Source: Ochotona curzoniae (taxonomy: Eukaryota; Chordata; Mammalia; Lagomorpha; Ochotonidae). From it: a DNA stretch of 64,000 bases. The stretch covers positions 16,444,001 through 16,508,000 of the forward strand of contig NW_024466218.1 in assembly GCF_017591425.1 (NCBI RefSeq), given 5' to 3'. Below are positions 47,912 through 60,254 of the stretch, in pieces. Each line of letters begins with the position of its first letter. Position 1 is the first letter of the stretch. A program made the position numbers and the translations under genes. The notes under the pieces are model-generated. The model was not told where the DNA came from and ran no database searches. It saw nothing but the letters and a program-made list of their open reading frames with translations.

Positions 47912-47925
47912 AACAACATTTTCTT

Positions 47926-48265
47926 TCTCTCTCTCTCTCTTTTTAGATTTATTTATTCTTATTGGAAAGTCAGATGTACAGAGAAAGAAGAGATAGAGAG
48001 GAAAGATCTTACGTTGGCTGATTCAATCCCCTTGTGGCTGCAAAGGCTGGGGCTGAGCTGATTCAAAGCCAAGAGTCAGGAGCTTCTTCTGTACCCCCAT
48101 GTAGATTCAGGGTCCCAAGGCTTTGGGCCATTCTCCCTGCTTCCCCAGGCCACAAGCAGAGAGCTGGAAGGGAAGTGGGGCAGCTGAGACATACACCAGC
48201 GCCCACATGGGATCCTGGCACATGCAAGGTGAGGATCTCAGCCACTAGGCTACTGTGCCAGGTCC
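47926..48265 (-). mobile_element. C-SINE, second insertion, inside the TSD of the first
   Basis: Complete minus copy starting with a (CT)n-rich stretch and AGATTTATTTATTCTTATTGG, ending CTGTGCCAGGTCC. The TSD AACAACATTTTCTT (47912-47925) pairs with AACAATATTTTCTT (48266-48279), one mismatch. That sequence is also the TSD of the upstream copy. Confidence 0.94.
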
Positions 48266-48721
48266 AACAATATTTTCTTGTTGAAGAAAATACTTTTAAT
48301 TAGAGGTTCTTCTGTTCCTTATCTGTCCCAATAATGATCCAGTTCAAATGTGCGTTATTTTCATTATTATATCCCTTAAGGTTTTGTTTTATAACTTTTA
48401 GGAGCCTTTTAAGATTTTATCTTATTTGCATTTTTGAAGTGTTCTTCTACCAATTGACCTCCACATTGATTTTGACTTTGTATGATTATTTTCTTGTCGT
48501 AACATTGAATTTTTCCTTTATCCCTGTAAGTTCTATAAATTGCAGATATAGTTTAAGCAATTAAATAAGTTAAATGTGAGCTTTCTTTTTTTTTTGTTAA
48601 ATAGACATCAGAGAAAATTTTGCATCTTTCGTATTAATTTTCTTTAGTTGGAGAATATCTGCACAGCTATGACTTTTCATCTGTTCACTGCATTTTCGTC
48701 ATTCCACTCATTGTTATTTTT

Positions 48722-48856
48722 TTCAAAATTTATTTTTTGTATTGGAAAGTCAGATATACAGAGAGGAGAGACAGAGAGGAAGATCTCCCATCAGTTGATT
48801 GGATGTGGTCACAACAGCCTGAGCTGAGCCGATCCAAAGCCTGGAGCCAGGAGCCT
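48722..48856 (-). mobile_element. C-SINE 3' half, abruptly truncated
   Basis: Minus copy starting CAAAATTTATTTTTTGTATTGG and including CAGAGAGGAAGATC and GAGCCGATCCAAAGC. It stops at GGAGCCAGGAGCC, where it meets the T-run that forms the antisense A-tail of the adjacent processed pseudogene. The rest of the C-SINE (core and tRNA head) is not found on the far side of the pseudogene. Confidence 0.9.
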
Positions 48857-49360
48857 TTTTAGATTTGTATGAAATTTATTAGACATCAGGTATCAACAGA
48901 ATTAAATATAAATATTGGCAGTACAATGTTAGCTAATCAAATCTAAGAGTCCTGGCAGTGTTTAAGAGGGTTAGCAGTATATTACCTTGAAAAATCTATC
49001 CACAGTGTACACGATCTGTTTCACTTGACCCCTGCATAGCTAGTTTAACTGAAGTTCTGCTTCCCCCCCCCCTAGTTTTTGGATTCCAGCAACTTAGAGT
49101 TCCATGTCTTCACACAGGGCATCAAGATATTTCCTATCTCCCTTCTGGATATTTTAGTTTTTCTTAATAGCTTTCATACTGGCTGCTTTGGCTTCTGCCA
49201 TCTCAGGCTATGTACTCTCAGAGACGCCTTTCACAGACTTGTTGTCTAAGAGAAGTGCCCTCTTACTCTCCTTTGCAGGCACTATCTGAGCTCTTCTTGC
49301 TGACACACGGCCATCTGGGAAAGAGGGGCGCTTCACCTCTGTACACAGGATGCCTAAGTG
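48857..49360 (-). pseudogene. Unidentified processed pseudogene (3' part of an mRNA)
   Basis: On the minus strand an AATAAA signal (48880-48875) lies 14 bases before an A-run (48860-48856), as at an mRNA 3' end. Upstream is UTR-like sequence and, from about 49345 to 49090, one frame with only three in-frame stops. That frame reads a K/R/E-rich peptide (EVKRPSFPDGRVSARR..., then ...MAEAKAASMKAIKK, then KGDRKYLDALCEDMEL before a stop). I do not recognise the parent gene. A G10 run (C-run on plus, 49065-49074) lies in the UTR part. The 5' end is not defined. Confidence 0.55.
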
Positions 49361-52300
49361 CAGAGACCTTGTTTGGGATAGTAGTAGACTATAGCATCAG
49401 TTATGTAACTTTATTTAAATTTCACAGATAATAATAGGAGATTGGATGCATTGTTTAAAATCTCTGTCTTTTTACTTACTACTTGGCCTGGTAATCAATG
49501 CCCTACTTATTTCAAAGGAACTTTTTTTTAAAAAAATAAGCATGATATGGGAATGTGAAACTCTGTTTGACATGAGAATAAGGTGTTATTTTTACTACTC
49601 TCCTCATACTAATCATTTTTGTAACTGTTATCATCATTGCAAAACCAATTAAAATCAAAAATGCATTTTTCTCCAGTTCTTGTCAGCATATTTATATGAG
49701 GTGGGTCATACGGCAGCTGGATGCTATAATAATTTCTAATGTTCTATCTTCAGGGATATAGATAACAGCATTCACTATTCACCTGAAAATCAACATTATT
49801 ACCATCATATTTTCCCACCATCGAGCTGTGCCAAGGATGTTTATGTGTGTTTCATTGCCTTGTAAACAGATGAAAAAGATTCCAACAGAGAACAGAGCTG
49901 GTTGTGATGGGTTAAAGGGTTGGCTTGCTTTATAAAACCCATCAATAAGAAACATGAGGCAGCTGGTTGTAAATGGAAGACATCTCAGACAGGAACAATC
50001 TGTCCTTGAATGAGGCAGGTTTCTGTAAACCAGCGAGAAATAGAAAGGGTGGGAGGCACAGAGACACATCAAATGTTAAGTTTGCAGAAACTTGTAATGA
50101 TATGATCTTTAAAAATGAGGCCAGGCTGGGATTATTCTGCATTTTTTACTTCATCTATGTTGCACGATTTTGTCACAGATCAGTTGTTTATTCATTAATA
50201 CAAGTTGCAATATTAATGAAGTATTCAGTAGATGCCACATTTTATTATCGTGGTCCTGAGGTCCACAAAAATAATTAAGTAAACTTTGAACCTCACATAG
50301 GAAAAGTAGAATAAACAGTTAGCACATATATTTAAGTGGTTTGTGTTTTACAATGTGATTTCTTTGTGTGTTATTTTTAATTGGGTTTCCACAGTGGAAA
50401 AAAAAATGTGGTAACCAAAGGTTTTCTAAGCAAAATGACTTTTTCCGATCATTAAGTTAAGACATGGTGTAGCATCTATGTAAATCCAGCTCATTTTATC
50501 TTGGAGTTGGGGGGCAGTCTAAAGAGGTGTAATATAGCCATAATGCATGTCCATCATGAGACTGAGTGATTTGGCATACAGAAAATGCTGCTTGGATGTA
50601 ATGAAGGAAATGATTATCTGAAAGTTCAGACTTTCAATACAGATGAAAGGCATGATCATAGATTCATCAACCAGGAGTTAGGATCTTGTTGACGCTTCTT
50701 ATGTAGTTCACATCTGAAACCAGTGAAGAACTGACCGCATCAATAATCAGGGTCAATACAAAGAAAGCAAGATGATATCTGTGAAAGTATCAAATAAGAG
50801 ACTTCATCAATAAACAAAGCAACTGCAACTGGAAGGGGCCATCTACATGAAATGTGCATGGTTCTGGATCTTTCAGAACTGACAGACTCAGCATTACAGA
50901 AAGGGCTGAAGCATCATAAGCAAGATGAATGATGCTCCTTGGCGTGAGCAGTGGTCTCTGTGGAACAGACTCGGCTCAAGAATAACACTGAGTATTGCTT
51001 TAATCATCTTTTGGTTCTCCTGAAACAACAAGGCTTAAGAGAATTAAACAAGTAAACTTTATGATACTCCAGTGTGAGGACAGGTTTAATTAGTGCACTA
51101 TAAAAGCAGTTGACTTTGGTTGGGAGCTCAAACCAGTTTTAAAACAAGTGCAAATTTACAGTGTGCATGACACCTTTTGATATTGTGTGCCAAGGTTTCG
51201 CTAGAGACATTATTACCTGCATGGAACTTCTCTGTCAGGATTTAATGTTTTGTCTTTTAAATGTGAAAGAAATAGACCCCAACAACTGCACATTTAGAAA
51301 AGGCTGGTACTAAATAATTCACAATATTAAATCCTGGATAGGTAAACCCATGGATAAAGTTTTAGTACACTAAATTCTACTTTAGTTGTTCACAAGCATT
51401 AAATAAACTTGAATACAAAACAGTTTTATATACTCATATCAATTATATTTATAATATATATAATGGTTTAGAGTAATTGTATGCATATATGTGTACGTTG
51501 CTACCTTAAAACATTCATAAAAATGAATTTAAAACATATTAATCCAGTTTTATTTTGCTTTTAATGTTGTGGCCATTCTTAATTTTTAGAGATGTATTAA
51601 TACATTATATTCTCAGGACCACAGCAAACAAGATAATTATTGCAATGCTATTCTCATGAATTCTTATATTAATTTTATACTAATATGGTGAGAATAGATT
51701 CAGTGTGGTTCATAGATACAATTCTAGTAACATGATACTTACATTTGTGCAAAATATCTTTAAATTCATACATATGTTTTTCATAATATTCATTTTTCAT
51801 GGATCTTTTTAAGCACCCAGGTGGATATGTGTGTTTGTGAATATGGGAACAGTTAATTTTTTACTTTCATTGTGATCACAACACATACACACTTTTGTGT
51901 CCAGCTCTTCACCATCTCTCCCCAACACACACACCTGATGGTCACAAACAGTGGAGTGTTTTATGTCACTTATCACACTTGTTCAAGTGTCACCCTCTGC
52001 TAGCAGACCTTTGTGCAAAGAGGAGTTTGCTACTGAGTCCATTTTGTACACGTTTATTCTTGCATGCACCTGCTGCCTGGCCAATGGCACTCTTCCATCT
52101 TCAGAGGATTAGCACCCAGAAATCTGGGACACAGTCACTGATGTGCTGACCTCATGTGCTGACCTCATCTAAAGATCACAGCTCTCCCAGGGCCTCTTCC
52201 TGCATGGTCACACACATCTCAAAAAGGAAACACTCCATGTACAGGTAATTCCACTGAAATGTGGACGAGAAACAGGGATGAGTATAATTTGTAAGATAGT

Positions 52301-53639
52301 AAGCAGGGAGTAATATAACCTGGTGGTTAAAGATGGAAATTCCAGGAATCTAAACCAAAGGAGAAATAATTACAGGTCTTCTTGCATCCACCATTTCACT
52401 AATTTGCTGAACCATCGTGAGCTTTTGTTTTCCTGATCCTTTCTTTTCTCTCAGAAACACACAATACCCAATGCATCACATCTACCAAAGCGGAAGCTCT
52501 TTGTATTCAGAAATATACACTCAGAGAGTGTGCGAGGCCAAAAGGAAAGGCATGATGGTACATTTCTCAAAAAGCTTCATTCAGTTTGGGTGGTATTAAG
52601 AACACAGGCCTTGTCTCCTGCCTGGTCTTCAGCAGTGTCAGGAGAAAATAAATGTCATTTTTCATCTTTCATTAGTCTTGTGGAAAACTCTTAGATGAGA
52701 GCTGCCTATGTGTTTTTACGTCTGTGAACATAGGCACACACATACAAAGAACAGTCTGTATCTGTGATAGGAAACACCTGTTTCCTCAGGCAAAGAATCC
52801 GTGCAGCTCCCACTGCTCTCAGAGAATAGCAACACTTTCCATGATGGTGTAGGAAAGCAACTGGTATTCTCTCCTCTCACTCATACCAGATCTATTGCTT
52901 CATAAGAAAGGCAGCCTTGTATCTATGAAACAACAGCCTTCTTTTGTGAAATTACAGATTTTTTTCTTTGAGATAGAAGAATATCATGAGCATAATATGT
53001 TTTCCCTCTGAGTATCTCTACTTGTTTAACCACTCATCAGTTGTTATTTTCCTTGTGCCTGTTGAAAATACATCAACCGTTAAGAAGTCTTTCAATAACT
53101 TCAAAGATAAACACATGATAAAATTAGCAATAATTTGAATGGAAAATAACGAGCACACTTTCAAAAACCCTGCAATTTTGTCTTCACTATTTCTTCTGTT
53201 GGATAGATCACCCAGACTTAATGTGCTTCAGTCTCTCTCCCTCTCTCTCCCCTTTTTTTTCAAAATTGTGGTTATCAACAAAAAAGTCTTTAAGAGTCCA
53301 TCAAATGGTAGTCAGTGCCTCTAAAAATATTTAAAACAGTAATTCTGAGTCTTCAAATATTTTAAACTGCCAATGACATCAATCAAATAATTATTAACCA
53401 TAAAACTAATTAAGTTTGATTTAAGTAGAATTACATCTGTCTGTCATAGCTATTTGGTATAAGAAATTTTAAAAATCAAGATAGGAAAGATTATTGCAAA
53501 AAGGTGGGTAATCAGTGAGTAGCTACTCAGATTCTTATGTAGGGCCCTTCTGAGCTTTGTCTCTTGTGTTAAGCACTAGGTATTTTGAAATATTCAAAGT
53601 CTCTGCCATAGAGATATTAAATTCTAAATTTAAAAAAAT
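49361..53639. other. Non-coding sequence without recognised young repeats
   Basis: More than 4 kb with no C-SINE or L1 that I can identify. Notable spots are TGCACTATAAAAGCAG at about 51093 (TATA-box-like, no other promoter evidence) and AT-rich stretches at 51.4-51.8 kb. Short ORFs have no domain features. Confidence 0.4.
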
Positions 53640-53683
53640 GCTTTACTTATTTAGTTTAATTGAGAAACAGAGGATCAGATAAA

Positions 53684-53719
<36 letters not shown>

Positions 53720-53985
53720 CAAACACACACACGGACTGAGAAAGATGAAAGACTGCCCATTCTGGGTCAATTCCCCAAAGCCTGCCAATGCCAGGCTGGG
53801 AATGAAACTAGAATTCTATCCAGGTTTCCCACACGAATGGCAGGAATCCAGCTGCTTGAACCATACCTTCTGCCTCACAAGGAATTAGGAGGAAGCTAGA
53901 ATCAGGAATGGAGCCAGGAATAAACACATACACTCTGATATGGGATGTGAGAATGCCAAGTAGCACCTAGACTGTTACATGAAAT
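53640..53985 (-). mobile_element. Old divergent C-SINE containing a (CA)n tract
   Basis: Minus copy of the older type: TTTACTTATTTAGTTTAATTG, then (CA)n in place of the usual CAGAGAGAGA region, GGTCAATTCCCCAAAGCC, TTTCCCACACGAATGG, AGGAAGCTAGAATCAGG, ACTCTGATATGGGATGTG and CAAGTAGCACC. Diverged. Confidence 0.65.
53683..53731. repeat. (CA)n microsatellite
   Basis: About 16 CA units with a second short ACACACACAC run after CTCTCAA. It appears to have expanded from the (GA/CA)-rich part of the surrounding C-SINE. Confidence 0.95.
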
Positions 53986-54169
53986 ACCTATCTCCTTAAA
54001 GCCTAGGTTCAAAAAATCATTATGAAACTAACAAGTGTATCAGCACCAAGACATGAAAGATATGTGTGTCCTTGTTTACCTGAGAAGGTGAGAGAAGTTG
54101 GGTCTTACATGGAGTTGGGAGGATAGGATCAAACATGGAGACAGATTATGTATATTAACTCCTAACAGA

Positions 54170-54485
54170 GGCTATAATTCTGCTAGTAGTACAGCCTCCA
54201 CCTGTAACACAGGCATCCTATATGGATGTCAATTTGAGTCGAGGCTGCTCTACTTCCAATTCATCTCCTTGATAATGGCCTGGGAAAAGCAGCAGAAGAA
54301 AGCCTAAGGGCTTGGGTCCCTGCACCCACCTGAGAGACTCCTAATTAGTTAATGAGTGGGGCCTTGCCTGGACCCAGCACTGGCCATTGCAGCCATCTGG
54401 GGAGTGATGGAAGGCCTCTCTTTGTGCCTCTCCTCCTCTCTTTGTCTCTGAATTTGAAATGAAGTAAATAAATCTTCATGAAAAA
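54170..54485 (+). mobile_element. Old C-SINE
   Basis: GGCTATAATTCTGCTAGTAG (head), CATCCTATATGGATGTC, CTACTTCCAATTCATCTCC, GGCCTGGGAAAAGCAGCAG, GGGTCCCTGCACCCACCTG, CACTGGCCATTGCAGCCATC, TGGGGAGTGATGGAAGG and tail GAAGTAAATAAATCTTCATG. Confidence 0.85.
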
Positions 54486-57400
54486 TCATGGCACAATGAA
54501 AACCTTTAGTCCAAACCTCTTCCTTGCCTGTATTCCTTACTCAACCCTGGGAAAGTTCTCTGACATGAATGGTCTTATCTCTTCAGCTACCTCTAAGTTA
54601 TTAAAAATTTTGGCCTATATCCTGGAAATTGTGATTAATGATGATTGACCTCTGGCAAAATATCTTCCTTAAAAGCTTCCTAATTCTCAAATTTCACTCA
54701 AAGACAGTTAATGACAGAGACCCTCCTATAAGCTAGCATTCATTTTCCCTTCCATGTAACCAGCCTGATCATTGCCCAAATGAAGGCTACACTAGCTGAG
54801 GAATTCACATTGGAATACTGATAGTGGAAGAATGTTCTAACTCAAACTTCTGGAAATTAAACTCTTCAGACCATTATTATCCTCACTCAAAATATCACAA
54901 TGGAAATTATAAAAGCAATAATATAAGATACAAGTTTTGGTTACAATTAAGAAAATTAAAAAACAACATCAAAAAACAGATATCAAATGATACTATAATG
55001 AGACAGAAGCAAAATGTGATGCAGATTCAAATATCAGAATGTTGCTGGGATGGAAAAAAGCAAAAACTCTTCCCACCAAATTAATCAGAGTTTGAAGTAT
55101 ATCTTATTTACATTATGTCCTAGTGTTTAAAGACATTGAATCTCCCCCAGATGAAACTGAATTTATGTTCTAGCTCTGTGCATTAAAAATCGTACAATTT
55201 GGGGCAAGTAGAATTCATATATATATGAATATAATATATGAATACATTTATTCATTTTATGTATAATTAAGATATGTCTTATATATTTTATATATGTATA
55301 CTATATATATTTAATACATATAATTAAGGTAATACTTGCTAGCCTCAGAGAACAGATCTGTGGTTGAGATAATATAGCAAATATCAAAACAGTTAATGGT
55401 ACTTCACATATTATAGCCATTCTCCTCCTATCTATAGAAGTTTTTCATGTTTATCTAATTCAGAGACAATTCCTTCCTTTTAAAATCTGGTTATTTTTTA
55501 TGCTTCTCTAAGGGCATTTAGTATATCATCATAAATATTCTTATCTCATAATTATTTTAAGGAAGGATGTTTCACATTATTATATTCCTTGAAATTTGTA
55601 CATACAGCAGGTAACTACAAGTCAGAAAAGCATCCTTTTTAAACTAAATTAAATCTTAAGCTTTAAAAAAATTGAAAAAGTAACTTTGTTTCCTAATTTC
55701 TAAATCTTTCTAAAATAAGGATGCTGCAGGTGGATGGTTATTTATAACATTCCTAATATCTCTATGAAAATTTCTTTAATGCTATCAGGAGAAATGAACC
55801 CTGAGCTGGAATTTAGTATTATGCAACTGCGTGACAGATCTGGTCACTCAATCACTTCAGTTCTGCTTTCCCAATTCTCCTTTCAGGTCAAGATATTTAA
55901 ATTTCTGTAGAATTCTGACTCCTGAAAGTCAAACTCTTCTTATATACCATCCATCTTTTACTTAGGTTTAATATGCAAGGAGACAAAGAGACTGACCTAA
56001 TATCTCAGTCAGTTTAAACCTTTCTGCTTTACATTACAAGAAATCATTTCCTTGCAAGCCAAACAAAATTGACTTTTAAAAACGCTCAATTTGGTCACCT
56101 TCCTTTGATTTTACAATATGTGCAGTCTGACATGCAAATTTAATGATTGCAATGAAATCGAAGTGTATTCATGCAAGAGCTACTTTCATGTGTGTTCTGG
56201 TTCCCGAGAAGACTGAAAGCTTCTGTTCTGGTCTGAGAAACAAGGGGAAAATTGGCCATTTGAAAAGTGGCAGTGGTTTATTTTATGTCCCAGTCTCATT
56301 TATGCCACTGACAGTAATTGTACTAAAATCCTTATATATTAGATAAGAAAATGCAAAGAAAACTGTTTTGTCCTTGGAAAATTATGCTGCCTACTAGCTA
56401 CATAGTATATTGATAGACTGTATTGAAATCATACATATTTGGGGAGATTAGAGTTTGAGCATTACTTCAGCCAGTGAGTCCTAAGCTGTCGTTCTTAAGA
56501 GCTTTTTGCAAAAATTTTAGAGCTTACTGAACATTGTACATTGATCTCCGGTACAAATACATGAACACGCATTTTATGTAAAATTTAGACTAGTAGGAAT
56601 AATAATAGAATATGTTTGGGCTGGTATTTTCTAGGCCTCCCCTTTTATAGGAAAGGAAATTAAACCAAGGCATTTTCAGTGTTTTCTCAAGGGCAGCCAG
56701 GATGCTAGTGTTGACATGACTCACAAAACATTTGCTGATTCTTATTCAGTGTTCCTTTTTTCCCTGCCTCTTGATGAAAACTTGCCTGAAACTGAAATCA
56801 TTCTATGTAGTCAGAATCTTATAGCTCTATTTCTCCATACCAGTGAGCCAGGTAAAAGCTTTCAGAGAAATGGAATCTTGCTTCAGTTGCAGGCATCAAA
56901 CCCTCATGTCTGTATCCCACTCCCATGACCACTGCCTTCTCTTCCTGATTTCCTTGCACATCCGTGTTATACGTTTCTGTGTAATTAGAAAGTGTAAAAT
57001 CCCTCCCGCACTTATTCATTTTCAAAATAGTTTATTTAGTAAACTATTGTTGCAATAGTAATATTTTTACTAAGCACCCACCCCATTGTAGATATTTTAT
57101 AAAATACCTTAGATCTATACCTTATTGAAAGCTAAAAAAATTTCTATGAGCCTCCAAGAAGTAACCCAGTGTTAATATTCAAATGCCCTGATTCCATAAC
57201 TGATGTATTCTTAGTCCAAAATGCAAATAACAGTGAGGTGTTTTTTTTTTTTTACATAATCAAGATTAAATCCATCAAAATTAGGAAATTGATAAAGATT
57301 ATTTTTGGAATTTTTCCAGTAAATTTTCCTCCTTTTATCATTCTATTGTCAAAAATATTGATTTCTATACAAAGCCCTGTCCTATCATAGCTTGTCTGTT

Positions 57401-57582
57401 TAATGGAGCTTTAGAAAGATGCTCACAGCAGCTGTCACATTGAAGAGTGTAATATAAAAGGTGTGTTGTTTCCCATTGTTTCAAGCATCCGTAGGGTTAA
57501 CCTTGGGATATTTTACTTGTGGATGAGGAAAGAGTAGTGACGCACTGCGCATCCCGAGGAAGATAAGAAAGGAGAACGTGGG
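54486..57582. other. Non-coding sequence with an AT-rich tract
   Basis: Contains a (TA)n-like region at 55215-55325. No C-SINE or L1 is recognised. Short ORFs such as 54824-55084 have no family features. Confidence 0.4.
55215..55325. repeat. AT-rich low-complexity tract
   Basis: Interrupted TATATA and AATATA repeats with several short palindromes (ATTCATATATATATGAAT at 55216-55233). Confidence 0.85.
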
Positions 57583-57880
57583 AATTGACACTGTGGTAGA
57601 GTGGGTTAAATCACCACCTTGATGACAGCATCCCATATGGGTATGGATTTCTGTCCCAGCTGCTCCACTTCCAGTTCAGCTTGGGAGAGCAGTATAGGTT
57701 GGCTCAATTGTGTGCAGCAATTGCTTACAAAGGTAGGAACCATGGAAGAACTTTCTGGCTTTGGTCTTGCCCAGCTTTGGCCATTGGGGCCCTTTGGAGA
57801 GAGAATCAGAAGCTGGAAGATCTCTCTCTCCCCTCACCCAATCTCTGTGTTACTTTCTTTCAATGCTGAAAAAAAAAATA
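57583..57880 (+). mobile_element. Old C-SINE
   Basis: TGGTAGAGTGGGTTAAATC (head), CATCCCATATGGGTATGG, GCTGCTCCACTTCCAGTTC, GCCCAGCTTTGGCCATTGG, AGAGAATCAGAAGCTGG and AGATCTCTCTCTCCCC, ending in A9. Confidence 0.82.
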
Positions 57881-58199
57881 CAGAGTCACAATACATGTGT
57901 CCATAAATCATAATGTTTCAGGTGAGAAATAGAGATTTGCTGCACTCTTACATGCTGGTACGTGAAATGATTAAAACGTAGACCTGTGACATGAGCGATG
58001 ACAGAAAACTGGACAAGAGAAGACTGACCTGTCCTTGAGTGGTCAAAGAAGACAGTAGCAGATCACTGATGCTTGACAGGATGGGAGGCAAGGACCAGAC
58101 TTGCAGTTATGTTTGATATGTCTTCTTGACCAACACTTTATTATTCTCTTTTCTTTTGTAGTCAAAATGCTGTAAGTTTTTATATCGCATGTTGAATTA

Positions 58200-59525
58200 T
58201 ATCGTAATATTCTTTATCTTTTTAAAAACTTTTGGATGATACAGTTCTATAGGCACAGGGATTCCCTCCTCAAACTCCCATCCCCACTGTCCCTCCTCCC
58301 CCTACTATTACAGTCATATAGTCTTTCACCAATACTCACAAGCCCAACATTCGGCTATTTGGTGTATCATGATATTGTAGGTATAGGCAAGTAAAAAGTC
58401 AAATATCTTATTGGTAATGTATGTTTAACAGTTTAATTGGGAGTCTTCTTATTTGGGAGTAGAAATGCTTACTGCAGTTTATCTTCACCTCACAGTGTCG
58501 CTAGGTGAATATATACATATATATATAATATAATTATATATGTGCATGTATATATATACACGTGTCAACCTGTATATGTATTTATCTTATATATATATAT
58601 ATATGTGTGTGTTTGTGTGTATATATATATATACACATGTTAACCTGTGTATGTATTTATCTTATATGTTGCATGGAGACTGTCCTGTATCAGAAAGGAC
58701 ATATAATATTGGTCCTTGGGGAATTGTCTTATTTCACTGAGCATAATGTTCTCCACTTGTGTCCATTTTTTTGTAAAAGGTAGAATTTCATTCTTTTTCA
58801 TTCTTTTTAATGGTAATGATCCATGGAGTAAATGTACCACAGTTGCTTTCTCCACTCCTCTTTTGATGGGCATCTGGGTTGTTTTCCATGTCTTTGCTGT
58901 TGTGGATTGTGCTACCATAAAAACAGAGTTACAAGTCACTTTTTCATATGCAGATTTTGTTTCTTTTTAATATATTCCCAAAAGTGGGATAGCTGCCTCA
59001 TACAGTGGATGAATTTGCAGTTGCCTTAGCAATCTCCATACTGACTTCTGTAGTGGCTGTTCTATTCTACATTCCCACCAACAATGCTGTGTGGTACCTT
59101 TTTCCCACATCTACACTAGCAAATGTTGTTAAGTGCATTTTCTAAGGTAGGCCAGCTTCAATGGAGTTGGCTGGCACCTTAATGTGTTTTTTATTTGTAT
59201 TTCCCTGATGGTTAGGGAGCCTGAGCATTTTTTACATGTCTATTTGCCATTTGAATTAGTTCTTTTGGAAAATGTTCATTTCCTTCACCCATTTCTCCAC
59301 TGGGTTATTTTTTGTTGTTGTTGTCATTGAGTCTCTGAAGCTCTTTGTAAACCCTGGATATCAGTCCCCTTTCAGTTGTGTAGTGTGCAAAGATTTGCTC
59401 CCATTTTGTTGGTTGCTTCTTCACTTTGTTGATCATTTCCTTTACTGTACGGAAGCTTCTTAGTTTGATGTAGTCCAATTTAGTTATTTTGGCTTTGACT
59501 ACCTGTGCTTTTGGTGATGTTTCTA
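58200..59525 (-). mobile_element. L1 3' part, antisense (3' UTR plus ORF2 C-terminal third)
   Basis: The longest L1 piece here. Plus-strand motifs are reverse complements of ORF2's 3' end: GATGGGCATCTGGGTTG (58866), CTCATACAGTGGATGAATTTG, CTACATTCCCACCAACAATG (59067), ATTTGTATTTCCCTGATGG (59193), CTTCACCCATTTCTCCACTGG and GGTTGCTTCTTCACTTTG (59410). A minus frame at 58640-58939 retains a C-terminal pattern. The 3' UTR (58200-58640) contains TA/GT repeats. Frames are broken; inactive. Confidence 0.9.
58503..58670. repeat. Compound (TA)n/(GT)n microsatellite with a tandem ~70-bp duplication
   Basis: Alternating TA and GT runs. CAACCTGTATATGTATTTATC (58566-58586) recurs as TAACCTGTGTATGTATTTATC about 73 bases later (58639-58659), each preceded by TATATACAC and followed by TTATAT, so a unit of about 73 bases is duplicated inside the L1 3' UTR. 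Confidence 0.85.
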
Positions 59526-59924
59526 GTCATCATACACACAAAATAATATATGTGAAAGCTATTTAGATGCTGAAAAAATACAGATCACTTAAGAAACACT
59601 GATCTCCCACTATCCCAAGGCACTTCAACCTCTCTGCTTTGCTTCCTGCTAGAAATAATACCAAGTCTATGACAAACAATTTCTCTCATTTATTTATGCA
59701 TTTATTACACACAGCTACTTCTGTAAACAACATATGGATCATTTTTGCCTATTTATAAACTCTGTCTCTGAAACTCTAAATGTTTCTAAGATTTCAGGAG
59801 AAGTTTCAAGTATCTGCAACGTTTCATGCAATTCTATAGACCTCTTTTAGAGAAAAGATCCTATCTAATATTAAAAAATGCTAAAGCTACATCATTAAAT
59901 AAAATATTATGCTTAGGTGTTTGC
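59526..59924. other. Non-coding sequence, nothing recognised
   Basis: No repeat or gene signature recognised. Confidence 0.35.
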
Positions 59925-60254
59925 ATCTTTGTCTCTAAAGACAGAGTTAGAGGAAGAAGGGAAGAAAAGAGAGAGTGAGGGAGAGAAAGAATATATTCCA
60001 TGTGCTGGTTCAGTTCCAGGATTGTTGCAATAGCTGTGATGGCTAGAGCTAAGTCTGTCCAAAACCAGGAGACAGGAGCTTTCTCTACGTCCCCCATGTA
60101 GGCACAAGGATCCAAAGATATGATTCCATCTCCACTGCTTTCCCAGACCATAAGCAGATCTGAAGTGGAGAAGCTGGGACTTGAACCCGTGTTTATGTGG
60201 GATGCTCTTGCCACAGGTAGAGACTTAGCTCTCTAGGCTACTCTCTGGTCCTGC
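59925..60254 (-). mobile_element. Old C-SINE
   Basis: Minus copy: GGTTCAGTTCCAGGATTG..., AAAACCAGGAGACAGGAGC, CGTCCCCCATGTAGGCAC, CTGCTTTCCCAGACCATAAG, GAAGCTGGGACTTGAACCCG (B box) and TAGAGACTTAGCTCTCTAGG. The tail region is replaced by GA-rich sequence. Confidence 0.87.

Noticed and set aside
51093..51108. TATA-box-like CACTATAAAAGCAG as a promoter
   Set aside because: No downstream gene, initiator or GC-rich proximal elements; a single TATAAAA is expected by chance in AT-rich DNA.
57538..57556. GACGCACTGCGCATCC as an NRF1 site or CpG-island trace
   Set aside because: Only a half match to the motif, and there is no surrounding CpG enrichment.
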